Below are positions 12,008 to 24,291 of a stretch of DNA of 64,000 nucleotides, piece by piece; within the stretch, counting starts at the first letter, position 1, and every line of letters begins with the position of its first letter. The notes under the pieces are model-generated. The model was not told the origin of the DNA and did not search any database. It saw only the letters and a program-made list of their open reading frames with translations. The position numbers were made by a program, and so were the translations under genes. The DNA lies in contig NC_087064.1 of assembly GCF_963678635.1 (NCBI RefSeq), forward strand, positions 41,507,165 to 41,571,164. Direction: 5' to 3'. This DNA comes from Symsagittifera roscoffensis. Taxonomy: Eukaryota > Xenacoelomorpha > Acoela > Convolutidae.

Positions 12008-12311
12008 CCATAGGAATAAAAGGAATAGATGTTGCATCTTGATACCTCTCTTCTAATTGAGATCCTAGACCTAATTGTTGACTTGACGTATTGATTTGTA
12101 AAACCTCTCTCAGTGATTTGAACAAGACTAATTGTGTAAAAGGTAATTCTACATCTCTTCTCAATTTGCTTTGATGAAACAAGTTATGCTTAAAGTATAT
12201 TGTAGGGTTTCTTGGGAGCTCCATGGTTGAGTCTTTGTCAGAATAGGGTTCCAATACGAGTACAAGGTTTTCAGCATCATGAATAACAATGTTCCGTATT
12301 GCTGATATCAT
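11988..12311 (-). pseudogene. Packaging-ATPase C-terminal fragment, unit 3
   Basis: Third identical 107-codon copy. Identity across three units is expected from recent unit duplication and is not by itself evidence of function. Confidence 0.55.
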
Positions 12312-12726
12312 TTAACCCTGTTTTTCACTAAGATAGACTAACTGCTATTTTCAGTTTATCGCGAATCATTTTCCTTTATCAATTGGAAGCAAGATTCAAA
12401 GTAAATATCTCCGTTGTAGGGTTTTATGGGAGCAAACTTTTAATTTTTACACAAAGTCAAAATAATTGAAAAAATTATCTTTTCGAGAAAACATTTTAAT
12501 TTGAGACACAGAGCCAACTGATCAGTAGCAGGTATTTGAAATTAGGAACAATTGGAATTTCATAGAGGATAGGAAAAAGAGATGACTCACTTTACTTTCC
12601 AAATAAAGTATTTTTACATTTTATGGAATGGTGAGTGAGTGATAATCCAAAAATGAAAATCGCGTAGCTTTAGAAAAACTATAAAAGCAATTCAATGTAG
12701 ATAAAAACTAATTCAACTAATAATCG

Positions 12727-13195
12727 GTGATGTCAAGCATATCCCACTTTTTATTCGGATAACACTGCGATATCTTTTTTTTTATCTCTGTCTATCTAAG
12801 CATTCATCATTCTACACAGTGGAAAGTTGCAAGATTCACTTAGTTTTAATTGGATCACCGCTTGATCAAATTTTGCGAAGATTGGACAAATATCATTTCT
12901 CTGACCAGATTGTTGAGTGTATTTACAATTTTCACTTTACAGAACTGGTTCCAAAGTTATTTCATCAAGAGGTGAAGTTTTCAGTCAATTGAAACGTCCA
13001 GTAGTAACAACTTACAAAGTAGAATACCGGAAAATACCCAGTATTGAAAGGAAACTCCTGCTGCGATTAAAATTCATAGGACATTTTTTCAACTCTGCCC
13101 AGAAGCTTGCGTCCACCCAGGCTTTTAGATCTTTCAGAAAGGATTCGAAAAGTTCAAAGCTCAAAGTATGAATCTGATTTGTTGCAGAACTTTTA
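12727..13195 (+). pseudogene. Gene X fragment, copy c of unit 3 with 14 bp deletion
   Basis: Right after the ATG, 14 bp that encode ASALC in other copies are missing, between two tg dinucleotides. Downstream sequence (SPLDQ and VPKLFHQEVKF segments) matches copy c of unit 2. Confidence 0.4.
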
Positions 13196-13881
13196 ATTGT
13201 CTCCATGATCATTATCTTTCTGTGAATAGTGAGCGTGTCAATTTTTTGTTTAACCACTGAATAATTGTTAATAAAAATCTTGTCAATGTTAATTTTTTTT
13301 TTCAGATTTTTAATTTTTTTAACGAAAAAGTTTATGCCACTTTTAACGTGCGCAAACTAACCTCAAAATTTTTTTTGCATGATGCAAAAATCTTCTGATT
13401 TTTTCAACAATTGTGCGAAAATGTTTGTGTAATTTTTGTGTAGGAAGCAAGTTTTTTTGTAGTTTGGTAAAAACATATGCAAACTCTAACTACTTTTTTT
13501 GCATATGAGCAAATCGCACTTTTGGTAAATTATTGCTAGTTATTTTTCCTTTTTGATGACTTTGAGTGCTATTCCTTATCTTAATACATTGTTTTCCTGA
13601 TCAAAAAACATGTAAAAATGGATTTTTTTAATGATCAATTTTAGATTAGAGAAATTCATAAAATTTATTTTTCATAAACTTTTTGACTCGCCAGTTTGTC
13701 CACAAAAGCCTTTCTCTTTCGATAAACCGCTCGCTTTACTCAAGTTTGACATAAAACCGTACGCCGCTCTACCACTAGAATACAAACTGTTAAGAAATTA
13801 ACATTTTGTATTCTTCACTTGATTTTCAAACTCTTTCACTATTTTTTTTCAATACAATCAAAATCCAAAACAACCAGACTG

Positions 13882-14420
13882 TTATGTTAACTGTTTTTGC
13901 TGATATTTTTGGTTAAACTGACTAACAACAATCGAACAATGCGATATAATGTGGAAGCAAAAAAATTCAATGTGTAAAAAGAAAATCAATCCAGTCACGT
14001 GTCCAAGAAAGCAACAACTAGGAAGTCTACGTAAAACAAAACAATAACCAGGTTCCTTATGCATAGTAGACTGCACAAATCCAACTGCATCATCTAGAAT
14101 TGCATGAAGTCCCAAGATTTTGGAAATTGCAAAAATTAATTCTTACAGGAATTCCCGTATCCAGTTAGACCACCAAAAGGAAAATTTTCGTTCATTTTTT
14201 TAAACTCGAGTCCAAAACAGTACAGGTTAAAAAGAAAATACTTTCCTCAATTTCTTTTTGATGGAAAATCATGCTGATTCAAAGCAAAATTTCTTAGAAT
14301 TTATTGAATTTCTGAACGATCAATTTCTAGAGTGCATTCGTCAATAATGATAAAATTTTTTTGAATGCCTCTACAAAAGGGAAAACCGAGGGGAAAAAAA
14401 TCAACCACTTTATCATACAT
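13882..14420 (-). pseudogene. Minus-strand remnant with IIIDEC motif, unit 4
   Basis: Fourth copy, nearly identical to those of units 2 and 3 and carrying the same stops. The downstream open stretch (13,882-14,115) is also kept. Confidence 0.4.
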
Positions 14421-14733
14421 CTTTTTTGTGTATTTGAAATCTATTTGATTGGTTTTTCAGGTTTTTCTATAAGATCTATTTTTTCTAATATCTGAACGAT
14501 AATTTTTAAAAAATATCACGTCTTCCATTGTGCAAAGTCCAATCAAATTGAGAAAATTTTGACTTTAGAGAATAGGAAAAATAGAAGACTCACTTTACTT
14601 TTCAAATAAAGTAGTACTACTTTATATGGAAAGGTGAGTGGGTGATAATCCAAATATGGACATCGCGTAGGTTTAGAACTACTAAAAAAGCAATTCAATG
14701 TAGAAAAATATTTTTATAAATTAATAGTCGGCG

Positions 14734-15280
14734 GTGGCATCTGCTTTGTGTCAAGCATTTCCAATTTTTTATTCGGATAGCATTGCGAAATCTTTTTTTA
14801 TCGCTGTCTCGCTGCTACTCAAGACTACTCTGTATCTAAACATTCATCATTCTGCCCAGTGGAAAGTTGCAAGATTCACTTAGTTTTAACTGGATCACCG
14901 CTTGATCAAATTTTGCAAAGATTAGACAAATATCATTTCACTGACCAGATTGTTGACTGTATTTACAATTTTCACATTACAGAATTGGTTCGAATATTAT
15001 TTTATCAAGAGGTGAAGTTTCCAATCAATTGAATCGTGCAGTCAAACACAACTTGAAATGTAGAATACCGGAAAATACCCAGTATTGCAAGGAAACGCCT
15101 GCTGAGAAAAATTCAATAGACATTATTTCAATTCTGCCCAGAAGCTTGCGTCTACCCAGACTCTTAGATCAACTCTTTCAGAAAGGATTCGAAAAGTTCA
15201 AAACTCTATGTATGAGCCTGATTTGCTGCAAATTTTTGATTGTCTCCTTGATGGTTATGTTTCTGTGAATAAGGAACGTG
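14734..15280 (+). pseudogene. Gene X fragment, copy a of unit 4
   Basis: Start codon position is GTG. The segment 15,029-15,268 is open and matches units 2 and 3. The module that follows (15,344 on) is slightly more diverged than in the other units. Confidence 0.4.
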
Positions 15281-15827
15281 TCATTTTTTTTTACCATTTA
15301 AAATTAGTTTATAAAAATCTCGTTGATATATTCAGCATTCGAGGTTTTCAGCATCGTCAGTAACAATAATCCGTATTGCTGATATCATTCAACCTTGTTT
15401 TTCACCAACTTAATTTTACTGCTACTTTTCGATTTATCCCGAATCATTTTCTTTTATCAATCGGAAGCAAGATTCTTAGTAAAGTTCTCTGTTGTAGGGA
15501 TTTTGGGAGCAAGGAATTCTCCCAACTTTTTTAAAATATTCTTTAGCAAACACAATATAATTGAAAAGACTATCTTTTCGTGAATACACTTTAAATTTGA
15601 GACACAGAGCCAACTGATCAGTAGCAACTATTTCAAAAAAAATGATATTTGGAAACTCACAGAGAATAGGAAAAGTAGAGGTCTCACTTTAGTTTTCAAA
15701 TAAAGTAGTATTACTTTATATGGAAAGGTGATTGGTTGATAATCCAAATCTGGACATCGCGTAGGCTTAGAACTACTAAAAAAGCAACTCAAAATAGATA
15801 AAAACTAATTTCAACTAATAATCAGTG

Positions 15828-16054
15828 ATGGCATCTACTTTGTGTCAAGCATATTCCACTTTTTATTCGGATAACATTGCGAAATTGGGACAATGTTTGA
15901 AATAATGGGAGTATAGAGAAGCATTGTATGCTTATTGTCCAAAAACTTTGTTCATGTTCCGGCTGATAAAAAAAAGTTTGATGGAAATAAACCACTTTTA
16001 ATGCAATGTCTGAGCGAATCAGCTGTTTTTGGAGTTAAATCAATGAATAAATGA
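15828..16054 (+). pseudogene. Gene X, internally deleted copy b of unit 4
   Basis: Same fragment, but a TAA replaces a TAT codon after LGQCLK, so the frame stops at residue 25 (15,905). The frame is open beyond the stop as far as 16,001, so this is one nonsense mutation in an otherwise matching sequence. Its end converges on the longer ATPase pseudogene at 16,035. Confidence 0.45.
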
Positions 16055-16859
16055 CCATAGGAATAAAAGGAATAGATGTTGCATCTTGATACCTCTCTTC
16101 TAATTGAGATCCTAGACCTAATTGTTGACTTAATGTATCGATTTGTAAAACATCTCTCGGTGGTTTGAACAAGACTATAAGTTTAATTTGTAATTCCACA
16201 CCTCTTCTCAATTTGCTTTGATGAAACAAGTTATGCTTAAAGTATATTGTATTCAGTCCCCTGTGTCTTCCAGCAGTAGCTATTTTTACAAACTGTTTAT
16301 AATTTGAATTTTCTTCACATGAATTATTTTGAAACTTCAAGACATGAATCATCAAACAGTTCAAAGTCAACTCCTTGGATAATTTTAAGTATTTTTCTTT
16401 GGATTTGTCTATTAAAAGGTTGATAGTGTTGATAGAAACAGAAAATTTTGTCAAACGTGGGTTGAAATGTACTAATTCTAACCAAGACAAATAAGATGCT
16501 AGATTCCAGATCAACTTGAATAAAAAAAATTGGAACAAAAAAAATAAAAAGATCTTTTACACGTACGTCCAAAAAGTTTCCGTGTTTTCCGTTCATGATT
16601 GTCTCCACCCAAAGTAAATTTCATAAATTTAATTAATTGCCACATTCATCACCAATCTTAACTTTGGAAAGAAAGAATTGATGCTGATTATTTTTTGAAT
16701 TTTGAAATAAAAAGATATTACAAAGTGATTTACATGATTTACAATTTGTTTTAAAAAATCGAGTCCTTGTTCCCTGTGCAAATGTTTTTCTTTCTGCGGA
16801 AGGAACAGTTTCTGCATGTCAAAATGAGTAGTTGCTACACTTCCAATCATATTTTTCAT
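16035..16859 (-). pseudogene. Longer packaging-ATPase pseudogene at array edge
   Basis: Here the ATPase trace is not cut at the module junction. Read on the minus strand: 16,859-16,629 (segments FPKLRLVMNVAI and QIVNHVNHFVIS), a stop and frame change, 16,608-16,324 (MNGKHGNFLDVRVKD, the usual lead-in to the ATPase core), and 16,538-16,035 (KHNLFHQSKLRR to QLGLGSQLEERYQDAT). The position where a P-loop is expected, after FIFF, does not read as GxxGxGK(S/T), and several frame changes are needed, so it is inactive. This copy probably resembles the parent of the truncated array copies. Confidence 0.55.
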
Positions 16860-17005
16860 CTTTGAAAATCAAATTTTGAAATTTTCGGCATGCGTAGTCA
16901 TTCAAGTTGGTTTCCAAAATTTGATAAACCGCTTGCTTTACTCAAGTTTTGCACAAAACTGTACACCGCTCTACCACTAGATACAATCTGTTAAGACTTG
17001 TCTTT

Positions 17006-17719
17006 TCAGATCTTTAAAGGGATACAAGTTCCTCTGTCTTTCGCTTCGGCATTCTTGTTGATAAGAAATTTAGGTAGAATTTGATTTGCTTCAAACATGG
17101 TAAAGTAAATATCTGGAAAATTAGTACTTTTTTGCTTTAGTGCAAACAGAAAGTCTACAAAAGAAATTTTTGTGTCACGAACTTAAAAGATACTGTCAAA
17201 TTAGTCAGATTGATTCAATTTTATTCTAGAACAATTCAAAACTAAATCAAAAAGTTGCTGGTTGTTGCTTGTTTTTAACTTGCATGTCCAGCACTGTATA
17301 AGAAATCAAAATCTTCTCTTTTTCTTGCTTTTGTTTCAATTTTGGTTTTTTGAAAGCGTACTTTGTGATTGATAAATTGAGTAAAGAATTAGGAAAATAA
17401 ACTTTTCCATAGTATGTCAATCGTTTATTGACAAAAAGAGTGAGGAGAGATATTAGTTGTAACATTTAGGCGAGCTTAATGTGGTTCTTTTTTTTTGAAG
17501 TGAAATTATTCGTAGTGTGATTTCTAATTTTTCTCTTCGATATTTTACAACATCTACTTTCCGAAAATCATGTAGCTCTCCTCTAACAAAGTTACCAGAC
17601 ATTCGCTGAGAAACTATATAAAGCTTTTTGGGCAACGGAGGATGAATTGTTTTTGAAGTTTTTTGGGACAATGTTTGAAATTTTGGAGTATAGAGAGTTA
17701 TTGTATGCTCATTGTTCAA
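17006..17719 (-). pseudogene. Unidentified minus-strand coding remnants
   Basis: Three open minus-strand stretches occur: 17,719-17,453 (contains MSGNFVRGELHDFRK), 17,465-17,247 (lysine-rich), and 17,098-17,006 (MFEANQILPKFLINKN). They sit between ATPase copies, on the same strand. None shows a motif I can assign. They may be remnants of other Polinton genes, but part of 17,719-17,604 overlaps plus-strand gene X sequence, so one strand's frame there is a shadow. Confidence 0.25.
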
Positions 17720-17830
17720 AAACTTTGACCTGTTCCAGCTGACAAATCAAATTTTGATGGAAATGAACCACTGTTTGTGCAATATCTTAGCGAATCAGCT
17801 GTTTTTGGAGTTAAATCGTTAAATCAATGA
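17604..17830 (+). pseudogene. Gene X 3' end outside the array
   Basis: The plus-strand frame carries AFWATEDELFLKFFG and EILEYRELLYAHC, then a one-base frame change, then VPADKSNFDGNEPLF and LSESAVFGVK, ending with TGA 17828-17830. The second segment matches the ends of the array copies b but lacks their stop after VPADK. It converges with and overlaps the end of the minus-strand ATPase copy at 17,811, so the tail-to-tail X/ATPase arrangement is ancestral to the array. Confidence 0.5.
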
Positions 17831-17897
17831 GTAAATGACCATAAAGAACAGATGTTGCATCTTGATACCACTCTTCTAATTGAGATTCTAGACCTAA
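17811..17897 (-). pseudogene. ATPase extreme C-terminus, less damaged copy
   Basis: A short minus-strand frame reads LGLESQLEEWYQDATSV, then YGHLLIDL and a stop. It matches the end of the array ATPase fragments but keeps the reading frame in the last residues that those copies lost. It is 5'-truncated where the DNA polymerase pseudogene begins. Confidence 0.5.
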
Positions 17898-17900
17898 AAA

Positions 17901-20900
17901 GACGATTATGTTGAAGAACTAGCTCAAAAAAGTATGGGATTGTTTCATAAAACAAACAAACTACTGAGATTCAACAATCATTTAATTCATATAAATGATA
18001 TAGATAGTTTCTTCAAATGTTTCGGTGTCCCAGTTGTGACATTTTCTTCAAAGGATCTGAGTTTCTCAACAAACATCTCCTGCGATGTAAGAATCGAGTG
18101 AGGTACATTTACTCAAATAATGTGTATGAGCTTCGCGAATTTTTGTTTGAAAGCTAAAATGTTTCTTTTTACCAGTTACTGAATACAAACGTTTTCAATG
18201 ACCCAGCAGTTTTCAATTTTGAGTCGATTTGTCTTCCTACAGAAGAACTGAAAAAGGCACAAACTACAACCTGGATTGGAAAGATGTTCCAATTTCAGTC
18301 TCTAATTAATTGAATCTGATTGAGGAACCCATCTTTTTGTACAACAGGGATCCACATGACCTAACCATTGATTTTGTAATTAACCTCCAGCTGTTGGTTG
18401 AGCAAATTAGGCTGGAGATGAGAGAAAACCCACGATGTTGAAGTAGCTGTCAATTGCGAATGCATAAAATCTTTGACCAGCTGAAGGAGCCAGGCAAGAA
18501 ATATTCAAGTGACAATTTTGAGCATAAAGATGAGTGCGCTGAAGACTCAGAGGAAGCTGGTATGTCAACTAATTTTTTGCGATTCAGAAAAATCAACTTA
18601 TTGTTTTGAAACAACATCTGGAGAAATATGCGAATATTTTACAAACTTCTGGTTTAACAACGCTAGATATGACTTGAATTCGATCAAGTCCTACCTAATT
18701 CCCTATTTGATTCGCTATAAAGAACAAGAAAAATAATCAGCCATCAATAAAGCGAACAATTTAATACCTTTCAAGTTAGGATAAGCACAATTTCTTGACA
18801 TAATGAAACTTCTGGGTGGAACAACAACTTAATACTCTTTTTTAAAGCCTTCAAAGCTAGCGAAACGAAAGGATTCTTTCCTTATGAGTAGTTTGATCAC
18901 CTAGACAAACTTGATTTTCACAAATTGCCACCGCATAAAGCCTTTTTCAGTAAACTTAGGAATATTAATCCTATAGACGAAGACTTAAAGGACAGGGAAA
19001 TTTCGAGAAGGAATGATCTTGACGAACAAAAAGCACTGAAAAAGCTTCAAATCAATACTGTACCCCCATCTGGTTTGGATAATTACAATAACTTAAAAGA
19101 TACTTGGCCAAAACAAAACGAATGACTGTGTTCAAAGGTTTTTTGAAGTGGTACAAACACAAGGATGTTGTTCCAATCCTGAAATCAATGCGTAAAGTGA
19201 TTCAGTTAAGCAATGGGAGAAACTTGGATGTAAGCTTTCGATTTACACTTGGATGTACGCACAAATGCCTACACAAATCTACAAATTGCAAGTTTTATCC
19301 GTTTTGCGAATGTGATACAGATTTGAGTAAAAAATTCGAGAAGACATGACCTATGGACCTTCCATTGTGCTCAATCAAAAAGCTGTAGTTGATGAAACAT
19401 TCATCAAAAATTTATCAGACATATGTAAATCGATTGTTGGAATTGATTCAAGCCAGCTTTACCCTTACTCAATGTGTCAAGATATGGCAACAGGGCTGTA
19501 CACGAAATTGAAGTTTGACACGGAGATGCAGAAGTTTAAGTTTAGACATAACCGGTCTCGCAACTTTGAGATTATTTTCGTGACTTTTTACCAGGAACAA
19601 AGACCAGAATGCAGTTGAGAGCTTTTTCACATCTGGAAAACAAAAGAAAGTCGACTGTTTTAATGAGGAACGTTCCTGTGATCACTGCAAAACAGTGTCT
19701 GAAGCAATGGGACGTTACTAATTGTGGGATGTTACTAAGGTTAAAAATCATGTCATAAACCAGTTTCCATAAAAAAGACCTCTTTCTCCAGACTCTCTTA
19801 AAGCAAAAATAAAAGAAGAAAATATTCAGTGCGATTTAGTTGTTCCAGATTAACTAAAATCAAAATTTGCCAATTTTTCTCCAGCTTTAAAAAACACTGA
19901 AGTTGGGAGAAACAATATTGGAGGGAGACTACATGAAAACTATGCAATCGAGAACGATTTGATAAAACATCTTCAGAGAATTCTGATATCTAGATTCACT
20001 TTAGAAAAAGGAACAGCTAGAACTTGTCTCGCAGTGCACCAAACTTGGACTTCTTTTAGGTGTTCAGTATTCTCCCTCAAAAAGGTCTTAAAGGTTTCGT
20101 TCAATCAGTGATTGATGATAGAAGAGAAGGAGACGGAAACCCTTTATTACGAGTTGCAGCAGAAACAATGAAACTTTTGGGTAATACCTCCTATGAATAT
20201 AATATCATGAATAGATCCAGGCATAAAATCACGAGAAATCTCAGTGATGAAAAGACTCACAAGGCAATCAACGAATCCTTATTCAAAAATTTGATTACAA
20301 TTGATAAAGACTTTTATGAGGTGGACTTGTTGAAATCAACCATTGAACACAGAGAACCCATCATACTTGTTTTTCTTTCATACTGCGGTATACAAAGCTG
20401 AGAATTATGGAAATTTACTACAATTTGTTGTTGTACTACAAGTTATGTGATGAAAAAAAAATTGAAGACTTGGAGATGGACAAAGACTCACTTTACTTAG
20501 CTTTTGAAGAAGTTTTATTTGACTGTACCCAACCAGGTAAGAAAGCTGCATGGGGAAAAACGAGGAAAAGGCCAGTTGCAAAACCTAATTTCTTTTCTTG
20601 ATCGTGTTGCAGCATCCCCAAAAAGCATGAAAAGCAGAAGCCGGAATTTTTCAAATAAACAATTAGGCGTACAAAAATGCTATGTTTTTGTAGCAAAACT
20701 TATTGCTGCAATCACAAGTCAGATAAATCAAAATTCAGTGGTAAAGGTCTGAACAAAGGAGTTCCGAAAAATTCAGGAGATGGTTTAATGTCATTAAACA
20801 GTAGAGTAAGCGATGAAGTAATAAACCTCACACCTACTAACAGAGGTTTCAGAACTATAAATCAAATGGTTGCTACCTATGAACAGACAAAGAAAGGACT

Positions 20901-20931
20901 TAGTTATTTATATCCAAAAAGACAAGTTTGA
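17901..20931 (+). pseudogene. Polinton-type family-B DNA polymerase, near full length
   Basis: Broken open segments in the same order as a protein-primed family-B DNA polymerase. An N-terminal stretch runs 17,901-18,101. An exonuclease I-like FNFES lies near 18,212, where an acidic residue is expected first. An exonuclease II-like FNNARYDLNS lies near 18,650. The polymerase A motif GIDSSQLYPYS is near 19,440-19,475, motif B is KLLGNTSYEY near 20,171, and motif C is DKDS at 20,479-20,490 where DTDS is normal. A cysteine-rich segment (CTHKCLHKS) precedes motif A. At least ten stops or frame changes break it. In Polintons this enzyme copies the element from a protein primer. Damaged motif C and the breaks make this copy inactive. 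Confidence 0.85.
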
Positions 20932-21558
20932 GATGATGGAATTAATTCAAAGAGAAATGATGCAATGTAATGAAACTATGAGAAGTTATGCAAAGAATTA
21001 AAGTTGAGCACGATGCAGTATTTTGTTGGTTTTGCCTGTACAAAAATGCGGTAAACTTAAAATACGGTGCAGTGGTTTATAAATTTTCCTTGTAATTTTG
21101 TTTTTTTTTCTCAAAAAATCTATTTTTTTTTTGAAGTTTCAGTAGTTTTAAGCGTAGTTTCAGGTAGATAGAGCACTTTTTTAAAAGGAAAATCAATTAA
21201 TAAATTAATTATTAGATCAAACTATATCAAATCTTATTTATCGTGTTTTAGAGTTTAGAAAATTTTTCAAATATTTTATAAGTCATCATTTGTACCCAAA
21301 AACTCTTACCATTAACTTACCATGAGCCAAAACACTAAGTGAAAGGTCTTCGTTCCACATTCTACATGTAAAACACCAAAGATGTTCACAAATTAGATAA
21401 CCTGCGCCAAGACTTTTGCGAAAAAAAAACAGACATTTTCACACAAAATAACGTTTTTCTTACCATCACATTGAAACCCTACCAATTCTATTCCCTAGTT
21501 TTGTACATTGGGAAACCTATTCTCTTAGTTAATACTTTATAAAACCTATACCCTATCT
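20932..21558. repeat. ~630 bp spacer repeat after polymerase 3' end
   Basis: The 3' flank of the polymerase gene is duplicated with it. Related spacers lie at 22,534-23,172, 23,650-24,291, 25,395-26,022, 28,735-29,374, 37,568-38,218 and 57,882-58,497, with truncated ones at 27,976-28,150 and 36,811-36,985. Shared marks are acgatgcagtattttg, a T-rich run before ctcaaaaaatct, ttaccatgagcc, and two imperfect gaaacctat(a/t)ccctat repeats just before the next unit. The junction to the next polymerase copy is at tgggagaaac, also found inside the full gene at about 19,901. I see no gene in these spacers. Confidence 0.85.
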
Positions 21559-22533
21559 TGGGAGAAACGATATTGGAGGGAGACTATATGAAAAACTATG
21601 CAATCGAGAACGATATGGTAAAACATTTTCAGAGAATGCTGATAACTAGCTTCAAGCTAGAAAATAGAACATTTATAAGCCCTCTATTCAATTTTTTTCT
21701 GGAACTAGTCTCTCAGCCCGCCAAATTAGGTATTTTCCTCAAGGCTCAGTATTCTCCTCCAGTATATTTTAAAAATTACGTTCAATCAGAGATTGATGAT
21801 AGAAGAGAAGGAGATGGAAACTCTTTATTAGGAGTTGCAGCAAAAACAATGAAACTATTGGGTAAAACCAACTTTGGATATCAGATAATAGATAGATCCA
21901 GGCATAGAACGACGAAGTATCTCAGTGATGAAAAGACTCATAAGGCAGCCAATGAACCCTTATTGAAAAGTTTGAATACAGTTGATAAAGACTTTTATGG
22001 GGTGGAATTGTTGAAATCAACCATTGAACACAGAGAACGCATCATAGTTGGATTTTTTCAAACTGCGGTATGCAAAGCTGAGACTGCTGGAGGTGTACTA
22101 CAATTTCTTGCTGTACTACTTGCTGTACTACAAGTTCTGGTAGGTAAAAAAAACTGGAGAGTTGAAGATGGACACAGACTCACTTTACTTAGCACTTGTT
22201 GAAGAAATTTTATATCATTGGATTTAACCAGATAAAAGAGCTGCATGGGGAAAAGTGGGGAAAAGGCAGTTGCAAAATTTTTTTTCTTGATCGTGTTGCA
22301 GCATCTGCAAAAAGCATGACAAGCAGGAGCAGGCATTTTCAAATAAGAAATTAGATGTAAAAAAAATGCTATGTTTTTGTAGCAAAACTTATTGCTGCTA
22401 TCAGAAGTCAGATAAATTAAAAATTAGTGGTAAAGGCAGTCAACAGAGTTTTCAGAACTGTAAATCAAATGGTTGCTACATATGAACAGACAAAGAAAGG
22501 ACTTGGTTTTTATATCCAAAAAGACAAGTTTGA
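21559..22533 (+). pseudogene. DNA polymerase 3' fragment, array copy B
   Basis: Begins at the palm-domain segment ahead of motif B and ends at the usual C-terminus. The open frame 21,558-22,202 has 214 codons and contains MKLLGKTNFGYQ (motif B region). The DTDS motif C is encoded (gacacagactca near 22,170) but in a different frame, and the region between SDKLKF-like and C-terminal segments is shortened. Confidence 0.8.
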
Positions 22534-23172
22534 GATGATCAAATTCATTCAAAACAATTGAAGTTATGAGAACTGATGCAATGTAAAAGAACTATAAGAT
22601 TTGATGCAATAAGTTAAACTTATGTACGATGCAGTATTTTGTTTGTTTTGTTTGTATAAAAAAGCGGTAAACTTAAAATACGACGCAGTGATTTATATAA
22701 ACTTTTTTAATTTTTGTTTTTTTTTCTCAAAAAATTTAGTTTTGTTTTCAAGTTTCAGTAGGTTTCAGCGTAACTTTAGGTATATAGAGCACTATTATCA
22801 AAAGAAGATCAATTATTAAATTAATTATTAGATCAAACTATATCAAATCTTATCGTGTTTTAGAGTTTTGAAAAACTTTCAATTATTTTATAAAAAAGTC
22901 TCAATTTTTGCCCAAAAACTCTTACCATTAACTTACTATGAGTCAAAAACCTAAGTGAAAGGCTTTCGTTCCACAATCTTCATGTAGTACACCAAAGATG
23001 TTTACCAATTAAATAACCTACGCCAAGATTTTTGCGAAAAAAGAACAGACAATTTCACACAAAAGAACGCTTTTCTTACCATCACATTGAAACCCTACCA
23101 ATTCAAATCCCTACTTTAGTACATTGGGAAACTTATTCCCTATCTTAATACTTTAGGAAACCTATACGCAAT

Positions 23173-23649
23173 CTTCATAGAAACGATATTGGCGGGAGAC
23201 TACAACAAAAACTATGCAATCGAGAACGATACGGTAAAATATCTTCAGAGAATGCTGATATCTGGCTTCAAGCTAGAAAATGGAACAGTTATAAGCCCTC
23301 TGTTCAATATTTTTTCTGGAACTTGTCTTGCAGTCCGCCGAATTTAGTATTCTCTTCAGTGTTCAGTTTTTTCCTCAAAAAAGTTTTAAACATTTCGTTC
23401 AATCAGTGATTGTTGATAAAAAGAGAAGGAGATGGAAACCCTTTATTAGGAGTTGCAGCAGAAACAATGAAACTTTTGGGTAAAACCTCCTATGGATATC
23501 AGATCATGGATAAATCCAGGCATATAACCACAAATTATCTCAACCTCACACCTACTTACAGAGGTTTCAGAACTGTAAATCAAATGGTTGCTACATATGA
23601 ACAGACAAAGAAAGGACTTGGTTATTTTTATCCAAAAAGACAAGTTTGA
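23173..23649 (+). pseudogene. DNA polymerase 3' fragment, array copy C with internal deletion
   Basis: Motif B is present (MKLLGKTSYGYQIMDKS), then the sequence jumps at about 23,540 directly to NLTPTYRGFRTVNQ near the C-terminus, removing motif C. Frame 23,410-23,649 is open through the junction. Confidence 0.8.
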
Positions 23650-24291
23650 GATGATGGAATTCAATCAAAACAATTAAACTTATGAGAATTGATGCAATGT
23701 AACGATACTTTAAGAAGTGATGCAATGAAGTTAAGTTGTTTACGATGCAATTTTTTGTTGGTTTTGCTCGTATAAAATTGCGGTAAACTTAAAATACGAC
23801 GCAGTAATTTAAATATATTTTTTTATTTTTTGTTTTTTTTTCTCAAAAAATCTAATTTTTTTTCAAGTTTCAATAGGCTTAAGCGTAGTTTCAGGTAGAT
23901 AGAGCACTATTTCAAAAAGAAGATCAATTAAAAGAGTGATTAATAGATCAAATTATATCAAATCTTATCGTGTTTCAGAGTTTTCAGAAAATCTCTCATT
24001 ATTTTTATTTGAAAGTCTCAATTTTTACCTAAAAACTCTTACCATTAACTTACCATGAGCCAAAAACCTAAGTGAAAGGCTTTCGTTCCACAATCTTCAT
24101 GTAGTACACCAAAGATGTTTACCAATTAAATAACCTACGCCAAGTTTTTTGCGAAAAAAGAACAGACAATTTCACACAAAAGAACGCTTTTCTTACCATC
24201 ACATTGAAACCCTACCAATTATATTCCCTAGTTTAGTACATTGAGAAACCTATTCCCTATCCCAATACTTTAGGAAACCAATACCCTATCT

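Larger units (their letters stand above)
1..16246. repeat. Tandem array of ~4.05 kb units, Polinton-derived
   Basis: Four head-to-tail units are seen, anchored on the same ttgcagaa sequence at 1, 5078, 9136 and 13182, giving spacings of 5077, 4058 and 4046 bp; the fourth unit loses similarity near 16,246. Unit 1 is longer because it keeps about 600 bp (around 1,380-1,980) and about 400 bp (around 2,740-3,140) that are missing from units 2-4. Units 2 and 3 are nearly identical. Each unit contains minus-strand pieces of a Polinton-type ATPase gene and plus-strand pieces of gene X. The window starts inside the array, so its true left end is not visible. Confidence 0.95.

Noticed and set aside
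1-16246. CRISPR-like or satellite DNA with short regular repeats.
   Set aside because: Unit length is about 4 kb with coding remnants; no short repeats with unique spacers.
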